Source: Bacteroidota bacterium
Lineage (GTDB): Bacteria; Bacteroidota; Bacteroidia; Chitinophagales; Chitinophagaceae
NCBI GenBank assembly: GCA_023386235.1
Contig: JAEWKC010000030.1
Span: forward strand, 60,837 to 124,836
DNA: 64,000 nt
Reading direction: 5' to 3'
Both the position numbers and the translations under genes were made by a program. Under the pieces are notes generated by a model. That model worked only from the letters and a program-made list of their open reading frames with translations, searched no databases and was not told the DNA's origin. This document shows positions 24,821 through 34,126 of this stretch, piece by piece. The stretch's first letter is position 1; every line of letters starts with the position of its first letter.

Positions 24821-25405
24821 ATGATTGTAATTGATGAGCTACTTATCAGCGACGAAGTTGTGGAAGAAAAGTTTGTGTGCGATCTTGTGGCCTGCAAAGG
24901 CGGTTGTTGCGAAGACGGAGATGCCGGCGCGCCCCTGGAAGAAGAAGAGTGCGCAATCATTGAAGCCAATTATGAAGCAATAAAACCATACATGACAAAA
25001 AAAGGCATCGCTGAAGTAGAAAAGCAAGGAAAATTTGTATACGATAATTATTTCGGGAATGTAACGCCTACTATAAATAATGCTATTTGCGCTTATGGCT
25101 ATCACGACAAAAAAGGAATTATCAAATGCGCCATAGAATCCGCTTTTAACGATGGAAAAATTGACTGGAAAAAACCTATAAGCTGTCATTTATTCCCCAT
25201 AAAAATATCGAAAAGCAGCGTGGATGACAATGTAGAATACCTAAATTACGAACCGCGCGAAACACTATGCGCGGCGGCTTGCAAATTAGGAAAATCATTA
25301 AAAGTACCCGTGTATGTTTTTTTAAAAGAACCATTGATTCGTCGTTATGGAAAAGATTTTTATGAACAGCTGGATGCCACAGCGCAGTTTATGAAGGAAA
25401 CGTAA
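24821..25405 (+). CDS. DUF3109 family protein
   Basis: A 194-residue Cys-rich cytoplasmic protein with C-D-L-V-A-C-K-G-G-C-C near residue 20 and later conserved Cys, as in the YkgJ-like/DUF3109 group that may bind metal or an Fe-S cluster. Another Cys set appears at C-H-L-F-P and L-C-A-A-A-C. The function is unknown. It starts 66 bases after gldE and precedes the RNA methyltransferase by 11 bases, so it is part of the same gene run. Confidence 0.8.
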   Translation: MIVIDELLISDEVVEEKFVCDLVACKGGCCEDGDAGAPLEEEECAIIEANYEAIKPYMTKKGIAEVEKQGKFVYDNYFGNVTPTINNAICAYGYHDKKGIIKCAIESAFNDGKIDWKKPISCHLFPIKISKSSVDDNVEYLNYEPRETLCAAACKLGKSLKVPVYVFLKEPLIRRYGKDFYEQLDATAQFMKET

Positions 25406-25416
25406 AACACGATTGC

Positions 25417-26046
25417 ATGACAGAAGAAAGGCAGCAAAAACTATTAAAAGTCATTGATAAACGACAGTTTAACATTACCGTTGTATTGGAAAATATAGAA
25501 GATCCTCATAACATAGCCGCTGTACTCAGAAGTTGTGAATCCGTTGGTATGCAGGAAGTATATATATTAAACACGCAAATTCCCCCACACAAGAAAAAAC
25601 TGGGCAAGGAAATTGGTTTCAGGAGCGGATCCGGCGCGGCAAAATGGTTAACAATTCATGAATACAATGATACCGCTACATGCGTACATGACCTGAGAAA
25701 GCATTTTGCCAAAATATATACAACAGCATTTAGCCATGACGCGAAAGACTTGTACGAAATGGATTTTACAGGAAGCATGGCACTGGTTTTCGGCAATGAA
25801 AAATATGGCATCACCGCGGAAATGCTTAACCTGGCAGACGGCAATTTCCTGATTCCGCAAGTGGGCATTATTCAAAGCTTAAATATTTCAGTGGCCTGCG
25901 CCGTTACTGTTTACGAAGCCTTCAGACAAAAAAGAATTGCAGCCCATTACCATAAAAATAATGTTTCTGCTGCTAAAAAAGAGACGCTTTTGCAAGAGTG
26001 GGGCGTAGAAGAGGAAAACCAGAAAACAAATGGAAAATACAAATAA
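25417..26046 (+). CDS. trmH: TrmH/SpoU-family tRNA 2'-O-methyltransferase
   Basis: Methylates the ribose 2'-O of a tRNA guanosine with S-adenosylmethionine. It has the three SPOUT motifs: N-I-A-A-V-L-R-S-C (motif 1, about 29-37), L-V-F-G-N-E-K-Y-G-I (motif 2, about 125-134) and I-P-Q-V-G-I-I-Q-S-L-N-I-S-V-A (motif 3, about 147-161), forming the trefoil knot. At 209 residues it lacks an extra N-terminal substrate domain, which fits TrmH (G18) more than RlmB. The gene follows DUF3109 with an 11-base gap. Confidence 0.85.
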   Translation: MTEERQQKLLKVIDKRQFNITVVLENIEDPHNIAAVLRSCESVGMQEVYILNTQIPPHKKKLGKEIGFRSGSGAAKWLTIHEYNDTATCVHDLRKHFAKIYTTAFSHDAKDLYEMDFTGSMALVFGNEKYGITAEMLNLADGNFLIPQVGIIQSLNISVACAVTVYEAFRQKRIAAHYHKNNVSAAKKETLLQEWGVEEENQKTNGKYK

Positions 26047-26060
26047 TTCATAAATATAAT

Positions 26061-26068
26061 TAAATTTG
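26061..26068 (+). promoter_or_regulatory. Possible -7 box (TAAATTTG) before lpxA
   Basis: TAAATTTG fits the TAnnTTTG Bacteroidota consensus and lies 65 bases before the lpxA ATG, in a gene gap. A matching TTG at -33 is missing, so this is a weak call. Confidence 0.35.
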
Positions 26069-26132
26069 CAAAATTGAAGCTTTTTTAACTGCGTTTACGT
26101 ATAAGATAAAGAGAGCTTTTTAATATTTTTAT

Positions 26133-26927
26133 ATGATAAACCCGCATACATACGTAAATCCCAATGCAAAACTGGCTGATAACGTAAAAGTTGATCCTTT
26201 TACTGTTATACACGGAGATGTTGAAATTGGAGAAGGTACCTATATTGGAAGTAATGTAACCATTATGGATGGCGCCAGAATCGGCAAGAATTGTAAAATA
26301 TTTCCCGGCGCCGTTATTTCTGCCATACCCCAGGATTTAAAATTTGATGGAGAAAAAACCATCGTTGAAATAGGAGACAATACCACGCTTCGCGAATTTG
26401 TAACCATTAACAGAGGTACTGCTGACAGGTGGAAAACCAAAGTAGGCAAAAACTGCCTAATCATGGCTTACTGTCATGTGGCCCACGATTGCATCATTGG
26501 CGACAATTGCATCATGAGCAACAACTGCCAAATGGCCGGTCATGTGGTAATGGATGACTGGAGCATTGTTGCCGGAATGTCTGCCATACAACAGTTTACG
26601 CACATTGGCAAACATGCATACATAGCAGGAGGCAGCATGGTAAACAAAGATGTGCCGCCTTATGTAAAAGCCGTTAGAACCCCTCTTACGTACGGTGGTG
26701 TAAACAGCGTGGGATTAAAAAGACGCGGATATTCTACCGAAAAAATAAACGGCATCATGGATATGTACCGCATTATTTTCAATCATAACCTCAACGTATC
26801 GCAAGCGCTGGAATACATAGAACAGGAAATAAAAGCCAGTGACGAAAGAGATGAAATTATAAGCTTTATCAGACAAAGTGAGGTAGGCATCATAAAAAAA
26901 TCATCAGCGGTAACTTCGCCCGATTAA
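26133..26927 (+). CDS. lpxA: UDP-N-acetylglucosamine acyltransferase
   Basis: First step of lipid A synthesis: transfer of a hydroxyacyl chain from acyl carrier protein to UDP-GlcNAc in the cytoplasm. The 264-residue protein is a left-handed beta-helix of hexapeptide repeats. H118 in C-H-V-A-H-D-C corresponds to the catalytic His125 of the E. coli enzyme, and the G-H-V-x-M-D-D and Q-F-x-x-I-G stretches follow as in the family. A short C-terminal helical domain ends the protein. An ABC ATPase gene follows 17 bases after the stop. Confidence 0.95.
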   Translation: MINPHTYVNPNAKLADNVKVDPFTVIHGDVEIGEGTYIGSNVTIMDGARIGKNCKIFPGAVISAIPQDLKFDGEKTIVEIGDNTTLREFVTINRGTADRWKTKVGKNCLIMAYCHVAHDCIIGDNCIMSNNCQMAGHVVMDDWSIVAGMSAIQQFTHIGKHAYIAGGSMVNKDVPPYVKAVRTPLTYGGVNSVGLKRRGYSTEKINGIMDMYRIIFNHNLNVSQALEYIEQEIKASDERDEIISFIRQSEVGIIKKSSAVTSPD

Positions 26928-26944
26928 TCTTAAGATTTATATAC

Positions 26945-27571
26945 ATGTTTGAGATAGTGTTAGAAAACGCCGGTAAAAGATACAACCGAGACTGGATATT
27001 CAGAGGCGTGGACTATCGTTTTTTTTCAGGAAAAAGCTACGCTGTCACAGGAAACAACGGCTCGGGCAAAAGCACACTGCTGCAATGCATTGCCGGCGCA
27101 ATGGACCTTAAAGAAGGAAAATGCCTTTACAAAAAAAATCAACAGCTGCTGAAGCCCGAGAATTATTTTCAGCATATAGCTGTTGTGGCTCCTTATTTAG
27201 AGTTGATAGAAGAAATGACCGCTTTAGAGTTTTTACATTTTCATGCTTCGTTCAAAAAATTTAAAGAAGCCAACAATGCCAAAGATATTTTAGAAGCTGT
27301 AGGCTTAAAAGAAGCGGCTCATAAGCAGATAAGATACTTCAGCAGCGGCATGAAGCAAAGGATAAAGCTGGCGCAGGCCATATTTTCAGATACGGAAATT
27401 TTATTGCTCGACGAACCTTGCACCAATTTAGACAGCGAAGGATATGAATTATATCAAAACCTGGTAAAACAACATGCCGGGGATAAAATAGTGATTGTTT
27501 CCAGTAACGATAAAAATGAATACAGTTTCTGCGAAGAAATAATAGATATCAGAAAGTATAAAATAGCTTAA
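26945..27571 (+). CDS. ABC transporter ATP-binding protein
   Basis: A 208-residue single ATPase. Walker A is G-N-N-G-S-G-K-S-T (about 36-44), signature F-S-S-G-M-K-Q-R (about 135-142), Walker B I-L-L-L-D-E-P (about 154-160), followed by the D-loop. There is no fused membrane domain and no permease gene beside it, so its partner is not visible here. The close spacing after lpxA may mean only shared transcription. Substrate unknown. Confidence 0.85.
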   Translation: MFEIVLENAGKRYNRDWIFRGVDYRFFSGKSYAVTGNNGSGKSTLLQCIAGAMDLKEGKCLYKKNQQLLKPENYFQHIAVVAPYLELIEEMTALEFLHFHASFKKFKEANNAKDILEAVGLKEAAHKQIRYFSSGMKQRIKLAQAIFSDTEILLLDEPCTNLDSEGYELYQNLVKQHAGDKIVIVSSNDKNEYSFCEEIIDIRKYKIA

Positions 27572-27611
27572 TCCAATAAATTCTTTTCTAAAATAAAATA
27601 TAACTACTACA

Positions 27612-28085
27612 ATGAGAAAAATAATAATTCTACTGTTCGCTTTTAGCGCCATTACTTTTATCTCTGTTGCGCAGGAGCGCGTTCCCGCACAAAAAGGCAG
27701 CCTGTATGGCAGTGACTTTGCCCAAAAAAAAGTACTGAAACCTTCCGAATTTTCCAACAAAGTGATTGACTCCAATAAAGTAGCCGTTCAGGTAAAAGGC
27801 ACGGTTGTAGACGTATGTCCTAAAAAAGGATGCTGGATGAATGTGGCTATGGAAAATGGAGATACCCTGTTTGTAAAAATGAAAGATTACGCTTTTTTTG
27901 TGCCGGATAATATGAAAGGAAAAGAAATTCTTTTAAATGGACAGGCTTATATAGAAACCACCTCTGTAAAGGAACTGAAGCACTACGCGGAAGACGCTAA
28001 AAAACCTCAGGCAGAAATAGATGCCATTACCGAACCTCAGCAAAAAGCAAGATTCACGGCTTCGGGCATTAAGGTTTTGAATTAA
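27612..28085 (+). CDS. DUF4920 secreted protein
   Basis: A 157-residue protein with a cleavable signal peptide (M-R-K-I-I-I-L-L-F-A-F-S-A-I-T-F, about 20 residues) ahead of V-A-Q-E-R. The middle holds V-K-G-T-V-V-D-V-C-P-K-K-G-C-W-M, with the C-x-x-x-x-C-W motif of DUF4920, and V-K-M-K-D-Y-A-F-F-V-P. The family is an OB-like small secreted protein of unknown role. It starts 40 bases after the ABC ATPase, so it may share its transcript. Confidence 0.8.
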   Translation: MRKIIILLFAFSAITFISVAQERVPAQKGSLYGSDFAQKKVLKPSEFSNKVIDSNKVAVQVKGTVVDVCPKKGCWMNVAMENGDTLFVKMKDYAFFVPDNMKGKEILLNGQAYIETTSVKELKHYAEDAKKPQAEIDAITEPQQKARFTASGIKVLN

Positions 28086-28158
28086 GACCAGGATTGACAG
28101 AGCAGAAACAGCCGCATCTCCCCTAAAAACAGTAGCTAAAAAGCCCTAACTAAAAGGA

Positions 28159-28189
28159 TTGACAAAGCTTCCTGCGTATAATATTTTTG
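28159..28189 (+). promoter_or_regulatory. Bacteroidota-type promoter for the lipocalin-like gene
   Basis: TTG at 28159-28161, a 20-base spacer and TATTTTTG at 28182-28189 match the TTG-N19-21-TAnnTTTG consensus exactly. It lies 37 bases before the likely ATG at 28227. Confidence 0.65.
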
Positions 28190-28226
28190 TGTGATAATTT
28201 TTTTATCATCAACAAAAATATATGCC

Positions 28227-28658
28227 ATGAAACCAGAAAGAAGTCTTTGTAGAACGCTGCTGCTATTAAGTGTCTTAGCCATCACCATTTTAATGTCTTG
28301 CCAAAAAACCGATAATGCCCCGGATGATCCCATCATCGGCAATTGGAAATTAAAAGTAGTTGTTACCAATGGCCAAACGATAGATGTAAGTAACAGGGAA
28401 TGCTTTAAAGACAGTTATCTTAGGGTGACTCAAAAAGAAATGACCATCTCTACAAGCGCTCCGAAAGAAACGGGCGGCGGCTGTGAAAAAGCCGAAGGCA
28501 CTTCAAAGTGGGAGAACGTAAACGGGAAATACTGGGAAGTTTCCGGCTCTGACAGAACATTACTGAACATCACATTACTGGAAGACAATGAGGTTTTGCG
28601 CCTGATTACCTCTGACAGCAATACAGGAAACGAGGTACAGATGCTCTACAGCAAATAA
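28227..28658 (+). CDS. Lipocalin-like lipoprotein
   Basis: From the ATG at 28227 the protein starts M-K-P-E-R-S-L-C-R and has a signal ending in A-I-T-I-L-M-S-C, a good lipobox. An upstream in-frame start at 28191 would place 12 extra residues ahead of a normal signal and is less likely. The mature part has I-I-G-N-W-K-L near its start, as in bacterial lipocalin-like proteins, then alternating strands. The gene has its own promoter-like sequence and is followed by convergent clpX. Confidence 0.75.
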   Translation: MKPERSLCRTLLLLSVLAITILMSCQKTDNAPDDPIIGNWKLKVVVTNGQTIDVSNRECFKDSYLRVTQKEMTISTSAPKETGGGCEKAEGTSKWENVNGKYWEVSGSDRTLLNITLLEDNEVLRLITSDSNTGNEVQMLYSK

Positions 28659-28668
28659 GCCAGCTTTC

Positions 28669-29913
28669 TTATGCTGCGCCTAACATACCCAGTTTGCTCT
28701 TTTCGAACTGCTGCCTGGCATACGCGAGCGAGATATGAAAATCTTTCACGTCTGTGCCCGGCAATTCAAACATGGCATCGTTGAGTATATGCTCCGCGAT
28801 GCTACGCAGTCCGCGTGCACCAAGCTTAAACTCCAACGCCTTATCTACCATGAAATCCAGGGCATCGTCATCAACCGTAAGTTGTATGCCTTCCATTTCA
28901 AACAGTTTTTGATATTGCCTGGTAAGGCTGTTTTTGGGCTCGGTAATTATTCTGCGCAGCGTTTCTCTGTCTAAAGGATCAAGATGCGTTACCACCGGAA
29001 GCCTGCCTAAAAGTTCAGGTATCAGGCCAAAAGCTTTCAGGTCTGTAGGATTTACAAATTGCAGCAGGTTTTTCTTTTGTTCTTCCTGCTTTTCTTTGTT
29101 TACGCCAAAGCCTATGGCATTGGTGTTTACTCTGCGGGCAATTATTTTCTCTATTCCGTCAAACGCGCCTCCACAGATAAAAAGAATGTTCCGGGTGTTC
29201 ATCTTTATCATCTTTTGTTCGGGATGCTTTCTACCTCCCTGTGGTGGCACCAGCACATCGGTACCTTCCAGCATTTTAAGCAATCCCTGCTGCACACCTT
29301 CGCCACTCACGTCCCGGGTAATGGAAGGGTTGTCGTTTTTCCGGGCAATTTTATCAATCTCGTCTACAAATACAATCCCTCTTTCTGCCGCCTGCTCGTC
29401 ATAGTCACAGGCTTGCAGCAACCGGGTAAGCATGCTTTCCACATCTTCGCCTACATATCCCGCTTCGGTAAATACGGTAGCGTCGGCAATGGCAAAAGGT
29501 ACATTCAGCAACCGTGCTATGGTTTTTGCCAGCAGGGTTTTTCCGGTGCCCGTTTCGCCTACCATGATGATGTTTGACTTTTCAATCTCTACTTCATCAG
29601 CTTCGTCTTTGGATTTTTGTAAAACTCTTTTATAATGATTATAAACGGCGACTGACAATATTTTTTTTGCTACATCCTGCCCTATCACGTATTGATCTAA
29701 GTAGTTTTTTATTTCTATGGGCTTCTGAACGCTGAGCTTTAGCGAAGATTTTTTTATTTTATCGGTAAAATCCAGTTCCTGGCGAATGATATCATCCGCG
29801 CTTTCAATACAGTTTTCGCAGATGTGCGCGTTGTCAAGCCCGGAAATTAATATTTTCACTTCCGATCTTGGCCGCCCGCAAAAGGAACAGGATATTTCTT
29901 TTTTAACTGCCAT
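28669..29913 (-). CDS. clpX: ATP-dependent Clp protease ATPase subunit ClpX
   Basis: Unfolds substrates and threads them into ClpP. The N-terminal zinc domain has C9/C12 and C32/C35. Walker A G-E-T-G-T-G-K-T lies at 119-126, Walker B with F-V-D-E-I-D near residue 180, and the R-G-I/G-A-R-G-L-R sensor regions follow. At 414 residues it is full length. It begins 2 bases after the stop of the adjacent clpP, so all three Clp genes form one operon. Confidence 0.96.
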   Translation of the reverse strand: MAVKKEISCSFCGRPRSEVKILISGLDNAHICENCIESADDIIRQELDFTDKIKKSSLKLSVQKPIEIKNYLDQYVIGQDVAKKILSVAVYNHYKRVLQKSKDEADEVEIEKSNIIMVGETGTGKTLLAKTIARLLNVPFAIADATVFTEAGYVGEDVESMLTRLLQACDYDEQAAERGIVFVDEIDKIARKNDNPSITRDVSGEGVQQGLLKMLEGTDVLVPPQGGRKHPEQKMIKMNTRNILFICGGAFDGIEKIIARRVNTNAIGFGVNKEKQEEQKKNLLQFVNPTDLKAFGLIPELLGRLPVVTHLDPLDRETLRRIITEPKNSLTRQYQKLFEMEGIQLTVDDDALDFMVDKALEFKLGARGLRSIAEHILNDAMFELPGTDVKDFHISLAYARQQFEKSKLGMLGAA

Positions 29914-29915
29914 AA

Positions 29916-30563
29916 TTACAATTTATCTAAAACAGCATCCACAATGCCGTATGCTATAGCGCCTTGCGCGTCCATCCAAAAATCACGGTCGAAATCTCTC
30001 AAAACCTGTTCTAACGATTTGCCGCAGTTGTCTGCCAATATTTTTGCACTCAGTTGTTTTGTTTTTTCAATTTGCTCCGCCTGAATTTCTATGTCGGCAG
30101 AGGTAGCCTGAAAATAACCGCCAATGCTTGGCTGATGTATCATTACCTCGCCATGCGGGAAAATATATCTTTTGCCTTTTTCGCCTACGCTGAGTAAAAT
30201 AGATCCCATGCTTGCCGCCAAACCCATGCAGATAGTGCTTACTGGCGACTGAATCATTTTAATGGTATCGTATATGACCATGCCACTGGTAACAATTCCA
30301 CCGGGACTATTGATGAAGAATTTAATTTCTTCGCCAGGCTTGTCTGCATCTAACAGCAGAAGTTTGGATACTATTTCTTTCGCCGATTTGTCGTCAACGG
30401 GTCCCCACAAATATACGGCTCTTTTAGTGAGAAAAAGTTCTTCCTGTTTTTTTAAGATAAAGGACGATTGCACATCGGGCTGGGCCGGATTCTCTTTTAT
30501 TTCCGGCTCATCTTCATCGTTTTCCTCATCGTTTAAAAAAGGATTTTTATAGTGCATTTTCAT
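29916..30563 (-). CDS. clpP: ATP-dependent Clp protease proteolytic subunit, second copy
   Basis: A serine protease subunit of the Clp barrel. Ser118 in G-L-A-A-S-M-G and His143 in M-I-H-Q-P-S are the visible triad residues, and a later D-R-D-F-W-M-D-A block holds the Asp region. It is distinguished from the other copy by an acidic N-terminal extension (E/D-rich, residues 11-30). It lies 21 bases downstream of the first clpP and 2 bases upstream of clpX. Two ClpP paralogues may form a mixed barrel. Confidence 0.93.
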   Translation of the reverse strand: MKMHYKNPFLNDEENDEDEPEIKENPAQPDVQSSFILKKQEELFLTKRAVYLWGPVDDKSAKEIVSKLLLLDADKPGEEIKFFINSPGGIVTSGMVIYDTIKMIQSPVSTICMGLAASMGSILLSVGEKGKRYIFPHGEVMIHQPSIGGYFQATSADIEIQAEQIEKTKQLSAKILADNCGKSLEQVLRDFDRDFWMDAQGAIAYGIVDAVLDKL

Positions 30564-30584
30564 TGTATAATTAAGTATTTTATA

Positions 30585-31286
30585 TTAAAAATTGTTGGCC
30601 TGTTGCTCTTGCTTTTTAGGATTACTAACCAGTACTTCGTCTATCAGCCCATAATCCTTAGCCTCTTGTGCTGTCATCCAGAAGTCTCTGTCGCGGTCTT
30701 TAGCCACCGTTTCTTTATCTTGTCCTGTATGGAAAGAAATGATTTCATCCAGTTCGTTTCTAAGCTTTTTGATTTCCTGCGCACGGATCTGAATATCTGA
30801 TGCCTGTCCGCCAATAGCGCCGCTCGGCTGGTGGATCATTACCCGGCTGTGCTTCAACGCGCTTCGTTTGCCCTTTACGCCCGCCGCCATTAACACCGCG
30901 CCCATACTGGCAGCCATACCGGTACAAATGGTAGCAATGTCCGGACTTACAAATTGCATGGTATCGTAAATGCCCAGGCCCGCATAGATGCTTCCGCCGG
31001 TACTGTTGATGTACATTTGAATATCGCGGGTGCGGTCTGTACTGTCCATAAACAGCAACTGAGCGGTTACTATATTGGCCACATAATCGTTGATAGGCTC
31101 GCCCAGAAATATGATCCTATCCATCATCAACCGGCTGAAAACGTCCATTGACGCCACGTTCATGGGTCTTTCTTCAATAATGTATGGCGTAAGATTGGTA
31201 AATCCGTATCCGTAATTGTGCAGCGTAGCGCTGCTGATGCCCCTGTCTTTTATTGCAAATTTTTCAAACTCTTTTCCTATATCCAT
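30585..31286 (-). CDS. clpP: ATP-dependent Clp protease proteolytic subunit, first copy
   Basis: The upstream ClpP in the operon: Ser128 in G-M-A-A-S-M-G and His152 in M-I-H-Q-P-S-G, 233 residues. The N-terminal part (about 1-55, including Y-I-I-E-E-R) is closer to the classical ClpP than the second copy. The two sequences differ through the protein, so they look like long-diverged paralogues rather than a recent duplication. The operon is divergent from the phosphoesterase at 31430. Confidence 0.93.
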   Translation of the reverse strand: MDIGKEFEKFAIKDRGISSATLHNYGYGFTNLTPYIIEERPMNVASMDVFSRLMMDRIIFLGEPINDYVANIVTAQLLFMDSTDRTRDIQMYINSTGGSIYAGLGIYDTMQFVSPDIATICTGMAASMGAVLMAAGVKGKRSALKHSRVMIHQPSGAIGGQASDIQIRAQEIKKLRNELDEIISFHTGQDKETVAKDRDRDFWMTAQEAKDYGLIDEVLVSNPKKQEQQANNF

Positions 31287-31392
31287 ATTTTAAAATAATA
31301 ATGATGATTTGTATAATATCTGTCTTAGCAGGCAGATTATCAAAGTTACAGCTCAAAATCTGTGCAAAAAAATTTCATACGACAAAAAGACA

Positions 31393-31400
31393 TAAATTTG
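31393..31400 (+). promoter_or_regulatory. Possible -7 box (TAAATTTG) of the phosphoesterase gene
   Basis: TAAATTTG fits TAnnTTTG and sits 30 bases before the start codon, in the gap between the divergent clpP and phosphoesterase genes. No clear -33 TTG. Confidence 0.4.
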
Positions 31401-31429
31401 AAGCAAAACCATCTTGTAATAAATAATTT

Positions 31430-31939
31430 ATGCAAACCATAGGATTGTTATCAGATACGCACAGCTACCTGCCCGACGGTGTTTTTAAACATTTTGCCGA
31501 TTGCGACGAGATTTGGCATGCAGGTGATTTTGGCAGCACCGCACTGATAGAGGCACTGAAAGATTTTAAACCGCTGCGTGGCGTATACGGCAACATTGAC
31601 GATCCCAAAATCTATAAAGACTTCCCCGAGTACAATCTTTTTTATTGCGAAGATGTAAAAGTAATGATGAAACATATAGGCGGCTATCCCGGAAGGTACG
31701 CTGAAGGTGTAAGGCAAAATATCATGAAGCAAAAGCCATTGTTATTTATCAGCGGGCATTCGCATATTTTAAAAATCATGTATGATGATAAACTGAACTG
31801 CCTGCATATAAACCCCGGCGCGTGCGGCATACAGGGCTGGCACAAAGTGCAGACGCTGGTAAAATTTGATATTGAAGGAAAGGAAATAAAAAACTGCAGA
31901 GTAATTGAATTGGAAAGGAAAGCCGGAAGAATGTATTAG
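31430..31939 (+). CDS. YfcE-family metallophosphoesterase
   Basis: A 169-residue calcineurin-like phosphoesterase. The metal-binding motifs are S-D-T-H (about 8-11), A-G-D-F, G-N-I-D-D, S-G-H-S-H and N-P-G in order. It is a small cytosolic hydrolase acting on phosphoesters, substrate unknown. It has its own promoter-like box and is divergent from the Clp operon. Confidence 0.88.
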   Translation: MQTIGLLSDTHSYLPDGVFKHFADCDEIWHAGDFGSTALIEALKDFKPLRGVYGNIDDPKIYKDFPEYNLFYCEDVKVMMKHIGGYPGRYAEGVRQNIMKQKPLLFISGHSHILKIMYDDKLNCLHINPGACGIQGWHKVQTLVKFDIEGKEIKNCRVIELERKAGRMY

Positions 31940-32055
31940 CAAAAAATGTAGGCAAGCTTTTATAAATTTAATTAAATAACTTTTTATTACAGTTAGTTAA
32001 AAAAAATGTATACTTTTAACTTCATAATAAAGTCCATACGTTTATTCCTTTATTT

Positions 32056-32916
32056 ATGAGAAATCTATTTATTTTATTTGCGTTGTTTGTACTATCTGTC
32101 GGGTGTAAAGACAATACCCGGGAGGAAACAGAAATTATTGCCGATTCGGTAAGGATAAAACCTCCGGTAGATTTTATCGGAGAATATTTTAATCCCAGCC
32201 AGCACACGATTGGCTCGGGAGGTTTAAGACTTAGACTGGTGATACGCAAAGACAGCGTAGAAGGAAGATTCCTGGTAAAATTTAGTACAGTAGCCTCTAA
32301 AGGCACAGACAGCTGTACATTGGAAACAAGAGCTTTTAAGAAAAATGACACGCTGTTTACACACATTACTACCGGCGTAGATACAGCACTAATGTATATA
32401 ACCCAGGTGCCGCACATGCAGGTAAAAACACTGGATGTGTTTACTACACAATTCAGGGATCGCGACGTATTGGCAAGATTCTGTAAAGGCAGCGCCTCTT
32501 TAATTGGCAACTACGAGGTATCGGATAAACCGTCTTCTATGTTTGACAGCACACAACAGCAGCTTGGCTTTATCAGGAGCTTTGCCGAAAAGAAGGCAAC
32601 GGATGTACAGCTATTTCAGTTTGCGGTAATTAAAGACAGGCTGGCATTGCTGCTGGGAGCAGAAGAATTTAAAAATCTGGAAACCAACTGGATTGTAGAA
32701 CAGCCTATTGAACAAAAAGACAATGACATTTTTAAAGTAAGCGCCTGTAAAACCAACAGATGCAATCAATACAAGACAAATATATTCTTTGATATTCCAA
32801 ACGATAACATTACTGTCATTATCTCCAAGAAAGGAGAAAATACCATCAATACCGAAAAGCCTTCTTTACAATTGCCCGCGGCGCTGCTTGAAGAGCTAAG
32901 CGAAGAAGGGAAGTAA
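32056..32916 (+). CDS. Hypothetical lipoprotein (286 aa)
   Basis: The N-terminus M-R-N-L-F-I-L-F-A-L-F-V-L-S-V-G-C is a lipoprotein signal with lipobox L-S-V-G-C. The mature part (about 18-286) has no motif I recognise; alternation of hydrophobic and polar residues suggests beta structure. It converges on hemB with 7 bases between the stop codons. Not assigned to a family. Confidence 0.75.
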   Translation: MRNLFILFALFVLSVGCKDNTREETEIIADSVRIKPPVDFIGEYFNPSQHTIGSGGLRLRLVIRKDSVEGRFLVKFSTVASKGTDSCTLETRAFKKNDTLFTHITTGVDTALMYITQVPHMQVKTLDVFTTQFRDRDVLARFCKGSASLIGNYEVSDKPSSMFDSTQQQLGFIRSFAEKKATDVQLFQFAVIKDRLALLLGAEEFKNLETNWIVEQPIEQKDNDIFKVSACKTNRCNQYKTNIFFDIPNDNITVIISKKGENTINTEKPSLQLPAALLEELSEEGK

Positions 32917-32923
32917 AAAAGAT

Positions 32924-33901
32924 TCATTTATTCAGCAACTTCGCCGCGTCTTTGGCAAAATAAGTAGCTATCAGATCGGCACCGGCTCTTTTTATCGAGA
33001 TAAGGCTTTCCAAAATGGCCTTATCCTCATCCAGCCAGCCTTTTTCTGCGGCAGCTTTTATCATGGCGTATTCACCGCTTACATGATAAGCGCTTACCGG
33101 AATGGTAACATTTTCGCGCACTTCCCGAATAATATCGAGGTAAGCCATAGCGGGTTTTACCATTACAATGTCTGCGCCCTGTTCTTCATCCTGCAGCACT
33201 TCATTGATCGCTTCCATTCTGTTGGCCGGGTTCATTTGATATGTTTTTTTATCCCCAAAGCCCGGCGCGCTGTCCAGAGCATCGCGAAAAGGTCCGTAAA
33301 AGCAACTGGCATATTTAGCGCTGTAAGCGAGAATACCCACCTGCGGATAATTATTTTCTTCCAGAGCCAGGCGAAACGCGCCGATTCTGCCGTCCATCAT
33401 ATCGCTCGGCGCAATAAAGTCTGCGCCTGCTTCAGCATGAGAAAGGCTCATTTTTGTTAACGCCTCAACGGTTTCGTCGTTTACAATTTCCCCGTTTTTC
33501 ACAATGCCGTCGTGCCCGTATTCAGAGTAAGGATCCAGCGCCACATCGGTCATTACAATCATTTCAGGAAGCGCGTCTTTAATGGCTTTAATGCTATTTT
33601 GCATCAACCCGTTTTTGTTCCAGCTTTCCTTGCCGGTATTGTCTTTCAATGAGTCATCACACTTTACAAAAAGCAAAACACTTTTTACACCCAGGCTCCA
33701 CACTTCTTTCAGTTCTTCAATCGTTTTATCGATCGATCTTCTGTATGTGCCCGGCATGGAAGCAATCTCTTCTACCACATCTTTTCCTTCTTCAATGAAA
33801 ATCGGCAAAATAAAATCGTTGGGTGTAAGTATGGTTTCGGCAACCAAACTTCTTATAGACGCGTTTCTTCTGACAATTCTGTTTCTTCTTTGTAAGATCA
33901 T
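32924..33901 (-). CDS. hemB: Delta-aminolevulinic acid dehydratase
   Basis: Joins two 5-aminolevulinate molecules into porphobilinogen, the first common step of haem and tetrapyrrole synthesis. Schiff-base Lys lie in Y-S-A-K-Y-A-S-C-F-Y-G-P-F and in V-M-V-K-P-A. The metal loop reads D-V-A-L-D-P-Y-S-E-Y-G-H-D-G, with Ala and Asp where the zinc-type enzyme has Cys, so it is the Mg-dependent type. It is full length at 325 residues, monocistronic or nearly so. Confidence 0.95.
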   Translation of the reverse strand: MILQRRNRIVRRNASIRSLVAETILTPNDFILPIFIEEGKDVVEEIASMPGTYRRSIDKTIEELKEVWSLGVKSVLLFVKCDDSLKDNTGKESWNKNGLMQNSIKAIKDALPEMIVMTDVALDPYSEYGHDGIVKNGEIVNDETVEALTKMSLSHAEAGADFIAPSDMMDGRIGAFRLALEENNYPQVGILAYSAKYASCFYGPFRDALDSAPGFGDKKTYQMNPANRMEAINEVLQDEEQGADIVMVKPAMAYLDIIREVRENVTIPVSAYHVSGEYAMIKAAAEKGWLDEDKAILESLISIKRAGADLIATYFAKDAAKLLNK

Positions 33902-34126
33902 AACTCAAATTTTGAAAGGCAAATTTCGTCAATGTTTTTTAATGAAACAAAAGAAGGCAGAAATGTTATTGTTTTTTTACAAAAGAAAAATTAAAATTAA
34001 AAAATTAATTATAGAATTAAAATATTAGTTATATTACAATTGAAACAGTACAGATTTTTTGAAAAAATACCAGAGAGTGGATTTCTATATTTTTATAATA
34101 ATCGATTTTTAAAAAATTATTCTTGC

